NCBI RefSeq assembly: GCF_000271305.1
Contig: NZ_AKGD01000001.1
Coordinates: forward strand, 186,001 to 250,000
Direction: 5' to 3'
Length of the DNA stretch: 64,000 nt
Source: Hydrocarboniphaga effusa AP103
Lineage (GTDB): Bacteria; Pseudomonadota; Gammaproteobacteria; Nevskiales; Nevskiaceae
A program made the translations under genes and the position numbers. Below are positions 28,090 through 36,518 of the stretch, piece after piece; positions within the stretch are counted from its first letter, which is position 1; every line of letters starts with the position of its first letter. Below the pieces are notes generated by a model, which was not told where the DNA came from, ran no database searches, and saw nothing but the letters and a program-made list of their open reading frames with translations.

Positions 28090-29256
28090 ATGAGCGAAAC
28101 CACCGCACCCGCCGCAGGCGGCTTCAAGCCCAAAAAGTCCGTCGCGCTGAGCGGCACCGCTGCGGGCAATACCGCGCTGTGCACCGTCGGCCGCAGCGGC
28201 AACGACCTGCACTATCGCGGCTACGACATCCTCGACGTCGCCGCCCAGTGCGAATTCGAAGAGATCGCCCACCTGCTCGTGCACGGCAAGCTGCCGACCA
28301 CGGCCGAACTGGCCGCCTACAAGACCAAGCTCAAGTCGCTGCGCGGCCTGCCCGCCGCGGTCAAGACCGCGCTCGAACAGCTGCCGCCGTCCTCGCATCC
28401 GATGGACGTGATGCGCACGGGCGTCTCCGTACTCGGCTGCGTCAAGCCCGAGAAGGACGATCACAACCACGCCGGCGCTCGCGACATCGCCGACAAGCTC
28501 ATGGCCTGCCTCGGTTCGATGCTGCTGTACTGGTATCACTACGCCTACAACGGCAAGGTCATCGAAGTCGACGAATCCGACGAAGACTCCATCGGCGGTC
28601 ACTTCCTGGAGCTGCTGCATCAGGAAAAGCCCAAGGCTTCGTGGGTCAAGGCGATGCACACCTCGCTGGTGCTCTATGCCGAACACGAGTTCAACGCGTC
28701 GACCTTCACCTCGCGCGTAATCGCGGGTACCGGCTCGGATATGTACTCGTGCATCGCCGGCGGCATCGGCGCTCTGCGTGGTCCCAAGCATGGCGGCGCC
28801 AACGAGGTCGCCTTCGAAATCCAGAAGCGCTACGACAACCCCGACGAAGCGGAAGCCGACATCAAGGCCCGCGTCGAGAAGAAGGAAGTCGTGATCGGCT
28901 TCGGCCACCCGGTCTACACGATCGCCGATCCGCGCAACAAGGTCATCAAGCAGGTGGCCAAGGATCTATCGGTGGAAGCCGGCAGCACCAAGATGTTCGA
29001 CATCGCCGAGCGTCTCGAAACGGTGATGTGGGACATCAAGAAGATGTTTCCGAACCTCGACTGGTTTTCCGCCGTCAGCTACCACGTCATGGGCGTGCCG
29101 ACCGACATGTTCACCCCGCTGTTCGTGATCGCCCGCACCTCCGGCTGGAGCGCGCACATCATCGAGCAGCGCATCGACGGCAAGATCATCCGTCCTTCGG
29201 CCAACTACGTGGGCCCGGAAGATCTGAAGTTCGTGCCGATCAAGGATCGCAAGTAG
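28090..29256 (+). CDS. prpC: 2-methylcitrate synthase
   Basis: 388 residues of the citrate-synthase family. Condenses propionyl-CoA with oxaloacetate. Seen: [12 protein letters not shown] near the start, the catalytic His regions [13 protein letters not shown] (about residue 232) and [13 protein letters not shown] (about 275), and the catalytic Asp in [20 protein letters not shown]. The start at 28090 is after a GGAGATCAAG ribosome site; the in-frame upstream codons belong to the prpB-prpC gap. Placement between prpB and acnD identifies it as methylcitrate rather than citrate synthase. Confidence 0.95.
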   Translation: MSETTAPAAGGFKPKKSVALSGTAAGNTALCTVGRSGNDLHYRGYDILDVAAQCEFEEIAHLLVHGKLPTTAELAAYKTKLKSLRGLPAAVKTALEQLPPSSHPMDVMRTGVSVLGCVKPEKDDHNHAGARDIADKLMACLGSMLLYWYHYAYNGKVIEVDESDEDSIGGHFLELLHQEKPKASWVKAMHTSLVLYAEHEFNASTFTSRVIAGTGSDMYSCIAGGIGALRGPKHGGANEVAFEIQKRYDNPDEAEADIKARVEKKEVVIGFGHPVYTIADPRNKVIKQVAKDLSVEAGSTKMFDIAERLETVMWDIKKMFPNLDWFSAVSYHVMGVPTDMFTPLFVIARTSGWSAHIIEQRIDGKIIRPSANYVGPEDLKFVPIKDRK

Positions 29257-29278
29257 CGCAGCGAGCAGCGTGGAGGGC

Positions 29279-29352
29279 CCCAGCGCGCAAGCGCTGGGAT
29301 CCTAGCGTCGCGAGTCTGCGCCGCTGGTGCCTCGCGTAGAGAGGCACCAGCG
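29279..29352 (+). other. two tandem hairpins in the prpC-acnD gap
   Basis: CCCAGCGC-gcaa-GCGCTGGG (29279-29298) and CGCTGGTGCCTC-gcgtaga-GAGGCACCAGCG (29322-29352) are perfect stems of 8 and 12 bp. The second can be extended imperfectly on both sides. Neither is followed by a T run, so they are more likely mRNA-stabilising or processing structures than terminators. Confidence 0.6.
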
Positions 29353-29404
29353 CTGCGACTCACCATGCGTCATTCACTGTTGTTGCCAGCTTAAAGTGCA
29401 AGCC

Positions 29405-32017
29405 ATGACCAACACCGCCTTTCGCAAATCCCTTCCCGGCACGACGCTCGATTACTTCGATGCGCGCGCCGCCGTCGACGCCATCAAGCCGGGCGCTTAC
29501 GACAAGCTCCCCTACACCTCGCGCGTCAAAGCCGAGAACCTCGTCCGCAAGGCCGATCCTGCGCAGCTCAACGCTTATCTGGGCCAGCTGATCGAGCGCA
29601 AGCGCGATCTCGACTTCCCGTGGTTCCCGGTGCGCGTGGTGTGCCACGACATCCTCGGCCAGACCGCGCTCGTCGACCTCGCCGGCCTGCGCGATGCGAT
29701 CGCCGACATGGGCGGCGATCCTGCGAAGGTGAATCCGGTGGTGCCCGTGCAGCTGATCGTCGATCACTCGCTCGCGGTGGAGCACGGCGGTTTCGAGAAG
29801 GATGCATTCGCCAAGAATCGCGCGGTGGAAGACCGTCGCAACGACGATCGCTTCCACTTCATCAACTGGACCAAGGGCGCGTTCAAGAACGTCGACGTGA
29901 TCCCGCCCGGCAACGGCATCATGCATCAGATCAATCTGGAGCGGATGTCGCCGGTCATCTACACCAAGGACGGCCTCGCGTTCCCGGATACCTGCGTCGG
30001 AACCGACAGCCACACGCCGCACGTCGATGCGCTCGGCGTGATCGCGATCGGCGTCGGCGGCCTGGAAGCCGAGAACGTCATGCTCGGCCGCGCGTCGTGG
30101 ATGCGCCTGCCCGACATCACCGGCGTCGAACTCAGCGGCAAGCCGAACCCCGGCATCACCGCCACCGACGTGGTGCTCGCGCTGACCGAATTCCTGCGCA
30201 AGGAAAAAGTCGTCGGCCACTACCTGGAGTTCTACGGCCCCGGCGCCGCGGCGCTCACGCTCGGCGATCGCGCCACCATCTCCAACATGGCGCCCGAATA
30301 CGGCGCCACCGCGGCGATGTTCTTCATCGACCAGAACACGCTCGACTACCTCACGCTGACCGGCCGCGAAGCCGAGCAGGTGAAGCTCGTGAAGACCTAC
30401 GCGCAGCACACCGGCCTATGGGCCGATGCGCTGAAAACCGCCGAATACGAGCGCCTGCTCAAGTTCGATCTGTCGACGGTCGTGCGCAACATGGCCGGCC
30501 CGTCGAACCCGCACAAGCGCCTGCCCACTTCGGCCCTGGCCGAGCGCGGCATCGCCGCACCGTGGGAGCTGCCGGCCGATGGCAAGATGCCCGACGGCGC
30601 GGTGATCATCGCGGCGATCACCTCGTGCACGAATACGAGCAACCCGCGCAACGTCGTCGCCGCCGGCATCCTGGCGCGCAACGCGGTCGCCAAGGGCCTC
30701 GCGCGCAAGCCGTGGGTCAAGACCTCGCTGGCGCCCGGCTCCAAGGCGGTCGAGCTGTACCTGAAGGAAGCCAATCTGCTGGGCGACCTGGAGCAGCTCG
30801 GCTTCGGCGTCGTCGCCTTCGCCTGCACCACCTGCAACGGCATGAGCGGCGCGCTGGACCCGAAGATCCAGCAGGAAATCATCGACCGCGATCTGTACGC
30901 GACGGCCGTGCTGTCCGGCAATCGCAACTTCGACGGCCGCATCCATCCGTACGCCAAGCAAGCCTTCCTCGCGAGCCCGCCGCTGGTGGTGGCTTACGCC
31001 ATCGCCGGCACCGTGCGCTTCGACATCGAGAAGGACGTGCTGGGCCTCGACGGCAACGGCCAGCCGGTGACGCTCAAGGACATCTGGCCGACCGACGAGG
31101 AGATCGACGCGATCATCGCCAAGAGCGTGAAGCCCGAGATGTTCCGCCAGGTCTACGACCCGATGTTCACGTTCAAGGTCATCGAAGACAAGGTCAGCCC
31201 GCTGTACGAGTGGCGCCCGATGAGCACCTATATCCGCCGTCCGCCGTACTGGGACAAGGAAGGTCAGGGCGCGCTCGCCGCGCGTCCGCGCACGCTCAAG
31301 GGCATGCGCCCGCTGGCCGTGCTGCCCGACAACATCACCACCGACCATCTGTCGCCGTCGAACGCGATCATGATGGACAGCGCCGCCGGCGCTTACCTGC
31401 ACAAGATGGGCGTGCCGGAAGAGGACTTCAACAGCTACGCCACGCATCGCGGCGATCACCTCACCGCTCAGCGCGCGACCTTCGCCAACCCGCAGCTGGT
31501 GAATGAGATGGCCGTGGTCGACGGCAAGGTGAAGAAGGGCTCGCTCGCTCGCGTGGAGCCGGAAGGCACCGTCATGCGCATGTGGGAAGCGATCGAAACC
31601 TACATGGATCGCGGCCAACCGCTGATCATCATCGCCGGCGCCGACTACGGCCAGGGCAGCTCGCGTGACTGGGCGGCCAAGGGCGTGCGCCTGGCGGGCG
31701 TGGAAGCGATCGTCGCCGAAGGCTTCGAGCGCATTCACCGCACCAACCTGATCGGCATGGGCGTGCTGCCGCTGGAGTTCAAGCCGGGCCAGAACCGCAA
31801 CACCTACGGCATCGACGGCACCGAAACCTACGACGTGATCGGCAAGCTCACGCCGCGCGCCACGCTGACGGTGGTGTTCACGCGCAAGAACGGCGAGAAG
31901 GTGGAGATTCCGGTGACCTGCCGCCTGGATTCGGACGAAGAAGTGTCGGTGTACGAAGCCGGCGGCGTGCTGCAACGCTTCGCGGTGGACTTCCTGGCTT
32001 CGAACAAGGCCGCCTGA
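29405..32017 (+). CDS. acnD: Fe/S-dependent 2-methylisocitrate dehydratase AcnD
   Basis: 870 residues, aconitase superfamily, the length of AcnD. With PrpF it replaces PrpD in converting 2-methylcitrate to 2-methylaconitate. The [4Fe-4S] ligands are visible in ITSCTNTSNPRN (about residue 410) and AFACTTCNGMSG (about 478). Substrate-binding segments GTDSHTPHVDALG and, near the end, GADYGQGSSRDWAAKG are conserved. The N-terminus MTNTAFRKSLPGT is typical of AcnD. The ATG at 29405 is chosen because the upstream in-frame codons fall in the hairpin-rich gap. prpF follows after 77 bp. Confidence 0.95.
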   Translation: MTNTAFRKSLPGTTLDYFDARAAVDAIKPGAYDKLPYTSRVKAENLVRKADPAQLNAYLGQLIERKRDLDFPWFPVRVVCHDILGQTALVDLAGLRDAIADMGGDPAKVNPVVPVQLIVDHSLAVEHGGFEKDAFAKNRAVEDRRNDDRFHFINWTKGAFKNVDVIPPGNGIMHQINLERMSPVIYTKDGLAFPDTCVGTDSHTPHVDALGVIAIGVGGLEAENVMLGRASWMRLPDITGVELSGKPNPGITATDVVLALTEFLRKEKVVGHYLEFYGPGAAALTLGDRATISNMAPEYGATAAMFFIDQNTLDYLTLTGREAEQVKLVKTYAQHTGLWADALKTAEYERLLKFDLSTVVRNMAGPSNPHKRLPTSALAERGIAAPWELPADGKMPDGAVIIAAITSCTNTSNPRNVVAAGILARNAVAKGLARKPWVKTSLAPGSKAVELYLKEANLLGDLEQLGFGVVAFACTTCNGMSGALDPKIQQEIIDRDLYATAVLSGNRNFDGRIHPYAKQAFLASPPLVVAYAIAGTVRFDIEKDVLGLDGNGQPVTLKDIWPTDEEIDAIIAKSVKPEMFRQVYDPMFTFKVIEDKVSPLYEWRPMSTYIRRPPYWDKEGQGALAARPRTLKGMRPLAVLPDNITTDHLSPSNAIMMDSAAGAYLHKMGVPEEDFNSYATHRGDHLTAQRATFANPQLVNEMAVVDGKVKKGSLARVEPEGTVMRMWEAIETYMDRGQPLIIIAGADYGQGSSRDWAAKGVRLAGVEAIVAEGFERIHRTNLIGMGVLPLEFKPGQNRNTYGIDGTETYDVIGKLTPRATLTVVFTRKNGEKVEIPVTCRLDSDEEVSVYEAGGVLQRFAVDFLASNKAA

Positions 32018-32094
32018 GTTGGCCCCACAGTGGTGATTCCCGAGGCGGCCCGGCAACGCGCCGCCTCTTTTCTTTGAGAATTGAGGACAGACCA

Positions 32095-33282
32095 ATGCTC
32101 CGCGTCCCCCAGATCAAAATCCCCGCCACCTACATGCGTGGCGGCACCAGCAAGGGTGTTTTCTTCAAGCTCAGCGATCTGCCCGAAGCGGCGCAAGTCC
32201 CCGGCGAAGCGCGCGACAAGCTGCTGCTGCGCGTGATCGGCTCGCCCGATCCGTATGGCGCGCAGATCGACGGCATGGGCGGCGCCACGTCTTCGACGTC
32301 CAAGACCGTGATCCTGTCCAAGAGCAACAAGGCCGATCACGACGTCGACTATCGCTTCGGCCAGGTATCGATCGACAAGGCCTTCGTCGATTGGTCCGGC
32401 AACTGCGGCAACCTCACGGCGGCGGTCGGATCGTTCGCGATCAGCAACGGTCTGGTCGACGCGGCGCGCGTTCCGCAGGACGGCATCTGCATCGTTCGCA
32501 TCTGGCAGACGCAGATCAACAAGACCATCATCGCGCACGTGCCGATCACCGACGGACAAGTGCAGGAAACCGGTGATTTCGAGCTCGACGGCGTGACCTT
32601 CCCGGCCGCCGAAGTGCAGATCGAATTCCTCGATCCGGCCGAAGAAGGCGACGAGGGCGGCTCGATGTTCCCGACCGGCAACCTCGTCGACGATCTCGAA
32701 GTGCCCGGCATCGGCACGCTCAAGGCGACGATGATCAATGCGGGCATCCCGACCGTATTCATCAAGGCCGAGGAGATCGGCTACACCGGCACCGAGCTGC
32801 GCGAGGCGATCAACACCAGTCCCGAGGCGCTGCTCAAGTTCGAGACGATTCGCGCCTATGGCGCGCTGCGCATGGGCCTGATCAAGGACGTGTCCGAAGC
32901 CGCCAAGCGTCAGCACACGCCCAAGGTCGCGTTCGTGGCCCCGCCGGCGAGCTACCTGTCGTCGAGCGGCAAGCAGGTGAATGCCGAGGACATCGACCTC
33001 AACGTGCGCGCGCTGTCGATGGGCAAGCTTCACCACGCGATGATGGGCACGGCCGCAGTGGCGATCGGCACCGCCGCCGCCATTCCGGGAACGCTGGTGA
33101 ATCTCGCGGCGGGCGGCGGCGAGCGCGAGGCGGTGCGCTTCGGCCATCCGTCGGGCTCGCTGCGCGTCGGCGCGGCGGCGGTGAAGGAGAACGGCCAGTG
33201 GGTCGTCAAGAAAGCCATCATGAGCCGCTCCGCGCGCGTGCTGATGGAAGGCTGGGTGCGCGTGCCGGGCGATTCGTTCTAA
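32095..33282 (+). CDS. prpF: 2-methylaconitate cis-trans isomerase
   Basis: 395 residues, full length. Isomerises the AcnD product (2-methyl-trans-aconitate to the cis form) so the cycle can proceed. It has the family start KIPATYMRGGTSKGVFF, then GGATSSTSKTVI, SGNCGNLTAAVG and the C-terminal RFGHPSGSLRVGAA. The ATG at 32095 follows GAGGACAG; an upstream in-frame TTG at 32074 has no ribosome site. Last gene of the prp operon, closed by a strong terminator. Confidence 0.95.
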   Translation: MLRVPQIKIPATYMRGGTSKGVFFKLSDLPEAAQVPGEARDKLLLRVIGSPDPYGAQIDGMGGATSSTSKTVILSKSNKADHDVDYRFGQVSIDKAFVDWSGNCGNLTAAVGSFAISNGLVDAARVPQDGICIVRIWQTQINKTIIAHVPITDGQVQETGDFELDGVTFPAAEVQIEFLDPAEEGDEGGSMFPTGNLVDDLEVPGIGTLKATMINAGIPTVFIKAEEIGYTGTELREAINTSPEALLKFETIRAYGALRMGLIKDVSEAAKRQHTPKVAFVAPPASYLSSSGKQVNAEDIDLNVRALSMGKLHHAMMGTAAVAIGTAAAIPGTLVNLAAGGGEREAVRFGHPSGSLRVGAAAVKENGQWVVKKAIMSRSARVLMEGWVRVPGDSF

Positions 33283-33305
33283 GCCGCGCCAGACCCTTCA
33301 GCCGC

Positions 33306-33337
33306 AAAAAAAGCCCGGACTCGTACCGGGCTTTTTT
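33306..33337 (+). terminator. intrinsic terminator of the prp operon
   Basis: AAAGCCCGG (left arm) pairs with CCGGGCTTT around ACTCGTA, flanked by A7 upstream and T6 downstream, so it could work in both directions. Confidence 0.92.
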
Positions 33338-33488
33338 CTGGACGCGGCGGCGCGGATTCGACGGAGTGGGCTCGGCTTTGGCTGGAGGTCAGCTTGAATT
33401 CAGAGCGTCGGGGCTACAGCATCTGGGCATCACCACGCGACGCCGCCTCGGGCGGCCCGGATTTCGAAGCCGAAGGGAGCGAACGGCC

Positions 33489-33650
33489 ATGATCGGTCTG
33501 ACCACCGTCCAAATCGTCAGCGGCGTGCAGGGAACCGTTACGGTCGCCATTCCGGTGCGCCGCAAGGCATTGAATCAAAGACGATTCCCCCGAGCCATCG
33601 TATTCGCGGCCCTGCTGTGCGGCCTGATGTCGAGCTTCGCAGCCGCCTGA
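33489..33650 (+). CDS. possible 53-residue membrane peptide
   Basis: An ATG at 33489 preceded by a fair AGGGAG opens a 53-codon frame. The first part is neutral (MIGLTTVQIVSGVQGTV), then comes a basic stretch (RRKALNQRRFPR), then a hydrophobic end (AIVFAALLCGLMSSFAAA). The organisation resembles a small tail-anchored peptide or an internal signal sequence. It lies alone in the 512-base gap after prpF, between two single genes. I know no family; it may be fortuitous in GC-rich DNA. The rest of the gap (33340-33488 and 33651-33794) shows nothing else that I can support. Confidence 0.25.
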   Translation: MIGLTTVQIVSGVQGTVTVAIPVRRKALNQRRFPRAIVFAALLCGLMSSFAAA

Positions 33651-33794
33651 ATCGCCCTCCAGCGGCCTCAGCATTTAAAATCCGGCTCCGATCACCGGCG
33701 AGCACCGGGCCGTCACGAGTCGGCAAACCGCTTGCATTGAAACTTCGAGGATCGTCAATGGCGATGATCCCCCAAGCGCCGCCGCTGAAGAACC

Positions 33795-34565
33795 ATGAAA
33801 ATTTCGTATGTGCTGGCTGTCGTCGCCGCGCTCGTCGTCGGCCCCGCAAGGTCTGCACCCTCACCGTTCAACCAGCCCGAGCTGACCGATCAGGCGGCGC
33901 TTTATCTGTCGGCTTCCTGCCAGAAGGATCTGCTGGAGAAAGTCGGACGACCGATGCTCGCAGCCGGACAGCGCAGCGTGCTCGGCAACAGTGCCCCGGC
34001 CTCGGCCTCGACGGTTCAGGCCATGGGACTGGCGCCGGTGGCTTCGGCGCAGTTGTTCTACATGGCCAACGACAGCATCAGCCGCACGCTGCACGAGCAG
34101 ATCGCCGGCCGCATGATGCGCTACGATCCCAAGCAGGCGCCGCGCATCCAATCGCTGATGCTCAGCGGGGCGATCTGGCGCGACTACGATGCGCTGCTGA
34201 ATCGGCTCGGCTACTCAGGCCGTAACGTCGCCGACGTGCTGACCTCGTATTACATCGGCTCCTGGGAGATCGTGAACCAGTCGGTGGTCACGCCTGATCG
34301 CTGGCGCGCAGTGCGCAACCAAGTGGCGCGCTCGCTATCGCGCAGCCCCGAAATCATGCTGATGTCCGATATCGAAAAACAGCGTTCGTCCGAGACGCTC
34401 GGCATCGTCACTGCGGTGACCAACGCCAACCGCCAGTCGCTGACGATACAGGGCGACCAGATCGGCCTGCTGGCCCTGCAGAGCGCGGTCTACGAATCAC
34501 TGATGGCGCAGGGCGTGGATCTCAAAAGACTGTTCATCACCGCGCGTGGATTCACGCAGCGCTGA
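33795..34565 (+). CDS. secreted hypothetical protein
   Basis: 256 residues. A clear signal peptide (MKISYVLAVVAALVVGPARSA) directs it to the periplasm or beyond. The mature protein is mostly helical, with SPFNQPELTDQAALYL at the start, a single Cys (SCQKDLLEK) and a conserved-looking centre: DALLNRLGYSGRNVADVL then YYIGSWEIVNQ. This pattern reminds me of an uncharacterised family of secreted proteins (possibly DUF6683), but I cannot confirm it. No enzyme motif is visible. It stands alone on the plus strand between the prp operon and the glycine-zipper gene, with a weak ribosome site. Confidence 0.65.
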   Translation: MKISYVLAVVAALVVGPARSAPSPFNQPELTDQAALYLSASCQKDLLEKVGRPMLAAGQRSVLGNSAPASASTVQAMGLAPVASAQLFYMANDSISRTLHEQIAGRMMRYDPKQAPRIQSLMLSGAIWRDYDALLNRLGYSGRNVADVLTSYYIGSWEIVNQSVVTPDRWRAVRNQVARSLSRSPEIMLMSDIEKQRSSETLGIVTAVTNANRQSLTIQGDQIGLLALQSAVYESLMAQGVDLKRLFITARGFTQR

Positions 34566-34830
34566 AACCGGGCCAAGACCCCGATCGTGTACGCAGCTGC
34601 CGGCTCGACGGCGATACGCTCCTGACAAGCCGATGCGAACGGACATGATCGGGCAGTCAAAACCTTGCATCGTCGCAATGCCTGCCCGTCTATCCCCGAC
34701 AGTTCGCCACTGAATCTCGGCTGTCCGCACCCCGCATCTCGATTCCACATTCGCTGCACATTGTCTGCGCAGTCCAGGCCTAGTCTGGACTCGACCTCAA
34801 GAGAGGTTCAATGCAGAAAGGAGCAACGTC

Positions 34831-35235
34831 ATGAACAAGATCTTCAAGCCCGCGATTGTCCTGGCCGCCGTTCTGATGGCCGGGGTGTCGGCCCCCAGCT
34901 CCGCCAGCGACAAGGCCACAGGCGGCGTGATCGGCGCGGTCTTGGGCGGTGTCGTCGGCCACAGCGTCGGCGGCAACCAGGGCGCTGCGATCGGCGCGGT
35001 GGCCGGCGCGGGCCTGGGCGTGGCGGTTGGCGATCACTACGACGACAAGAAGGATCGTCGCAACGAGGCTCGCTACTACGATCAGCGCAACCGCGACTAT
35101 CGCTATTCGCGCTATGACAATCATCGCCATGACCATCGTCACGACCACCGCGACAACCGTCGCTACGATCATCGAAAAAACCACCAGCATGATCACAAGC
35201 ATGACCGCTACGAGCAGGTGCGCTATCACCGCTGA
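34831..35235 (+). CDS. glycine-zipper envelope protein with His/Asp/Arg-rich tail
   Basis: 134 residues. A signal peptide (IFKPAIVLAAVLMAGVSAPSSA) is followed by a glycine-zipper 2TM segment (about residues 30-72: GGVIGAVLGGVVGHSVGG, then GAAIGAVAGAGLGVAVG) as in the 17-kDa antigen family. The last 60 residues are almost entirely D, H, R, Y, N and K, with repeated HDH and HRHD patterns. Such tails can bind nickel, copper or zinc, or interact with the cell wall; both are inference. A strong AAAGGAG ribosome site precedes the ATG, and a clean terminator follows. Confidence 0.8.
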   Translation: MNKIFKPAIVLAAVLMAGVSAPSSASDKATGGVIGAVLGGVVGHSVGGNQGAAIGAVAGAGLGVAVGDHYDDKKDRRNEARYYDQRNRDYRYSRYDNHRHDHRHDHRDNRRYDHRKNHQHDHKHDRYEQVRYHR

Positions 35236-35263
35236 AGCCCGACTCGAACCGATGCAGATGCAG

Positions 35264-35289
35264 ACGCCGCCCGCAAGGGCGGCGTTTTT
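35264..35289 (+). terminator. intrinsic terminator after the glycine-zipper gene
   Basis: ACGCCGCCC-GCAA-GGGCGGCGT followed by T4-G-T2: a nine-base-pair GC-rich stem with a stable GNRA-type loop. Confidence 0.9.
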
Positions 35290-35313
35290 GTTGGGCCGCT
35301 GTCGGCGAAGCCT

Positions 35314-36330
35314 TCAGTACAGATTGCGCTTGTAGTCGATCGCCAGGCCTTTCTCCATGAAGCCCGGAATCGAGATCGCGGCACGCACGAGACTCGCCTG
35401 CAGGCCTTTATGCTTGCTGTGCTTGACGTGCGCCACCATCAGCGCCGCCGGATCGATGCCTTGGGCGACCTCTCCGACCGGCCACAAGCGCGCACGCGCC
35501 ACGGCCTGGCTCTCACGCAATTCGATGCGCGGATGCTCGACGCGCGTCGCCACGATGGGCGTCTTGCCTTCCACAGCGAACAGCTCGCGCATGCGTGCAT
35601 CGGTGCCGATGCGCCCGATACCGCTTACGAGCGCAATCCGCGTCGAGCCCGGGATCAGCGCCACCGCGGCGATGCGCGGCTGCGTGAGGATGTTCCGAAA
35701 GCCATCCGCACGACGATTGCCGGGCCTGTCCGCATACCAGACCGCGCCTTCGTGCAGACGCAGCAGGGCGCCTTGCGGATCACCCTTCGGGCTCACGTCG
35801 GCGTGGCCTTGCGCATCCATCGTCGCGAGCGCCATGAAGCGGCTTGCGAACAGAAACGCCTCGTCGCCGTTCGTCGCTGGCGTCGCCGGCCGTGCCGACC
35901 AGAAGCCCGAGCGAATCAAGGCTTTCGCGCAATGCACGAAGCATTCCTCGACCGCGATCTCGATGCGGTCGCGATCGATGCCTGCGACGCGGCCATTGAC
36001 GCGCAAGGTTTCGCCGATGCCGGGCGTCAGAAACAAGGCGCCGAAACCCTGCCCGATCCGCGCGATGCCCGCATCGTCCATCGCGGCCCGCGACAAGGCC
36101 AGCGTCGAGGCGTCCATCGCATGCGTGAATCCAGGCTCACCGCCGCATGCGCTGATGCGCAGATCGCTTTCGCCACTGCGATTTCCAAATGCGGCGAAGC
36201 AGAATGGCGAGCTCGCCGCCCAGCGCTGCGCACCGGCGTCGAGATGATCGATGACCTTGAGATGCATCGGCCCTGGCGTCTTGCCGATGCAGGCTTCGAG
36301 ACCGGCGACGTCGGCGATGTCCGTGCTCAT
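35314..36330 (-). CDS. pyridoxamine-5'-phosphate-oxidase-family (PPOX) flavoprotein
   Basis: 338 residues. The second half (about 155-320) shows an FMN-binding split-barrel of the PPOX type: FMALATMDAQGHADVSPKGDP, then YADRPGNRRADGFRNILTQPRIAAVALIPG. The first half (about 20-140) looks like a related, more diverged copy. The reaction is unknown. Its start overlaps the small membrane protein gene by 4 bp, so it is the last gene of a receptor-PepSY-membrane-PPOX operon with a Fur box at its head. A role in reducing or handling an iron chelate or heme is plausible, but only from context. Confidence 0.78.
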   Translation of the reverse strand: MSTDIADVAGLEACIGKTPGPMHLKVIDHLDAGAQRWAASSPFCFAAFGNRSGESDLRISACGGEPGFTHAMDASTLALSRAAMDDAGIARIGQGFGALFLTPGIGETLRVNGRVAGIDRDRIEIAVEECFVHCAKALIRSGFWSARPATPATNGDEAFLFASRFMALATMDAQGHADVSPKGDPQGALLRLHEGAVWYADRPGNRRADGFRNILTQPRIAAVALIPGSTRIALVSGIGRIGTDARMRELFAVEGKTPIVATRVEHPRIELRESQAVARARLWPVGEVAQGIDPAALMVAHVKHSKHKGLQASLVRAAISIPGFMEKGLAIDYKRNLY

Positions 36331-36518
36331 GCTTTCGACTCCTTCGCTCGCGCCTTGCGCTGCAACCAGGCGCGTTCCGCGCCCACGATCAGCGGCGAAG
36401 CCGCGAACAGCAGAAGCGCATAGTCCCAGACGCCGTCAACGAGCAGCATGCCGATGATGGCGCCCGCGCTCAGCAGCGAAAGCGCGAGCAGCGGCAACAG
36501 ACGGGACCGCGCGCTCAT
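36327..36518 (-). CDS. 63-residue two-helix membrane protein
   Basis: Starts at the ATG whose complement ends at 36518, overlapping the PepSY gene by 4 bp and the PPOX gene by 4 bp, so it is firmly part of the operon. It has a basic start (MSARSRLLPL), two hydrophobic segments (ALSLLSAGAIIGMLLVDG and YALLLFAASPLIVGA) and a positively charged tail (WLQRKARAKESKA). Small DUF proteins are common in TonB receptor/PepSY operons. I cannot assign this one. Confidence 0.6.
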   Translation of the reverse strand: MSARSRLLPLLALSLLSAGAIIGMLLVDGVWDYALLLFAASPLIVGAERAWLQRKARAKESKA

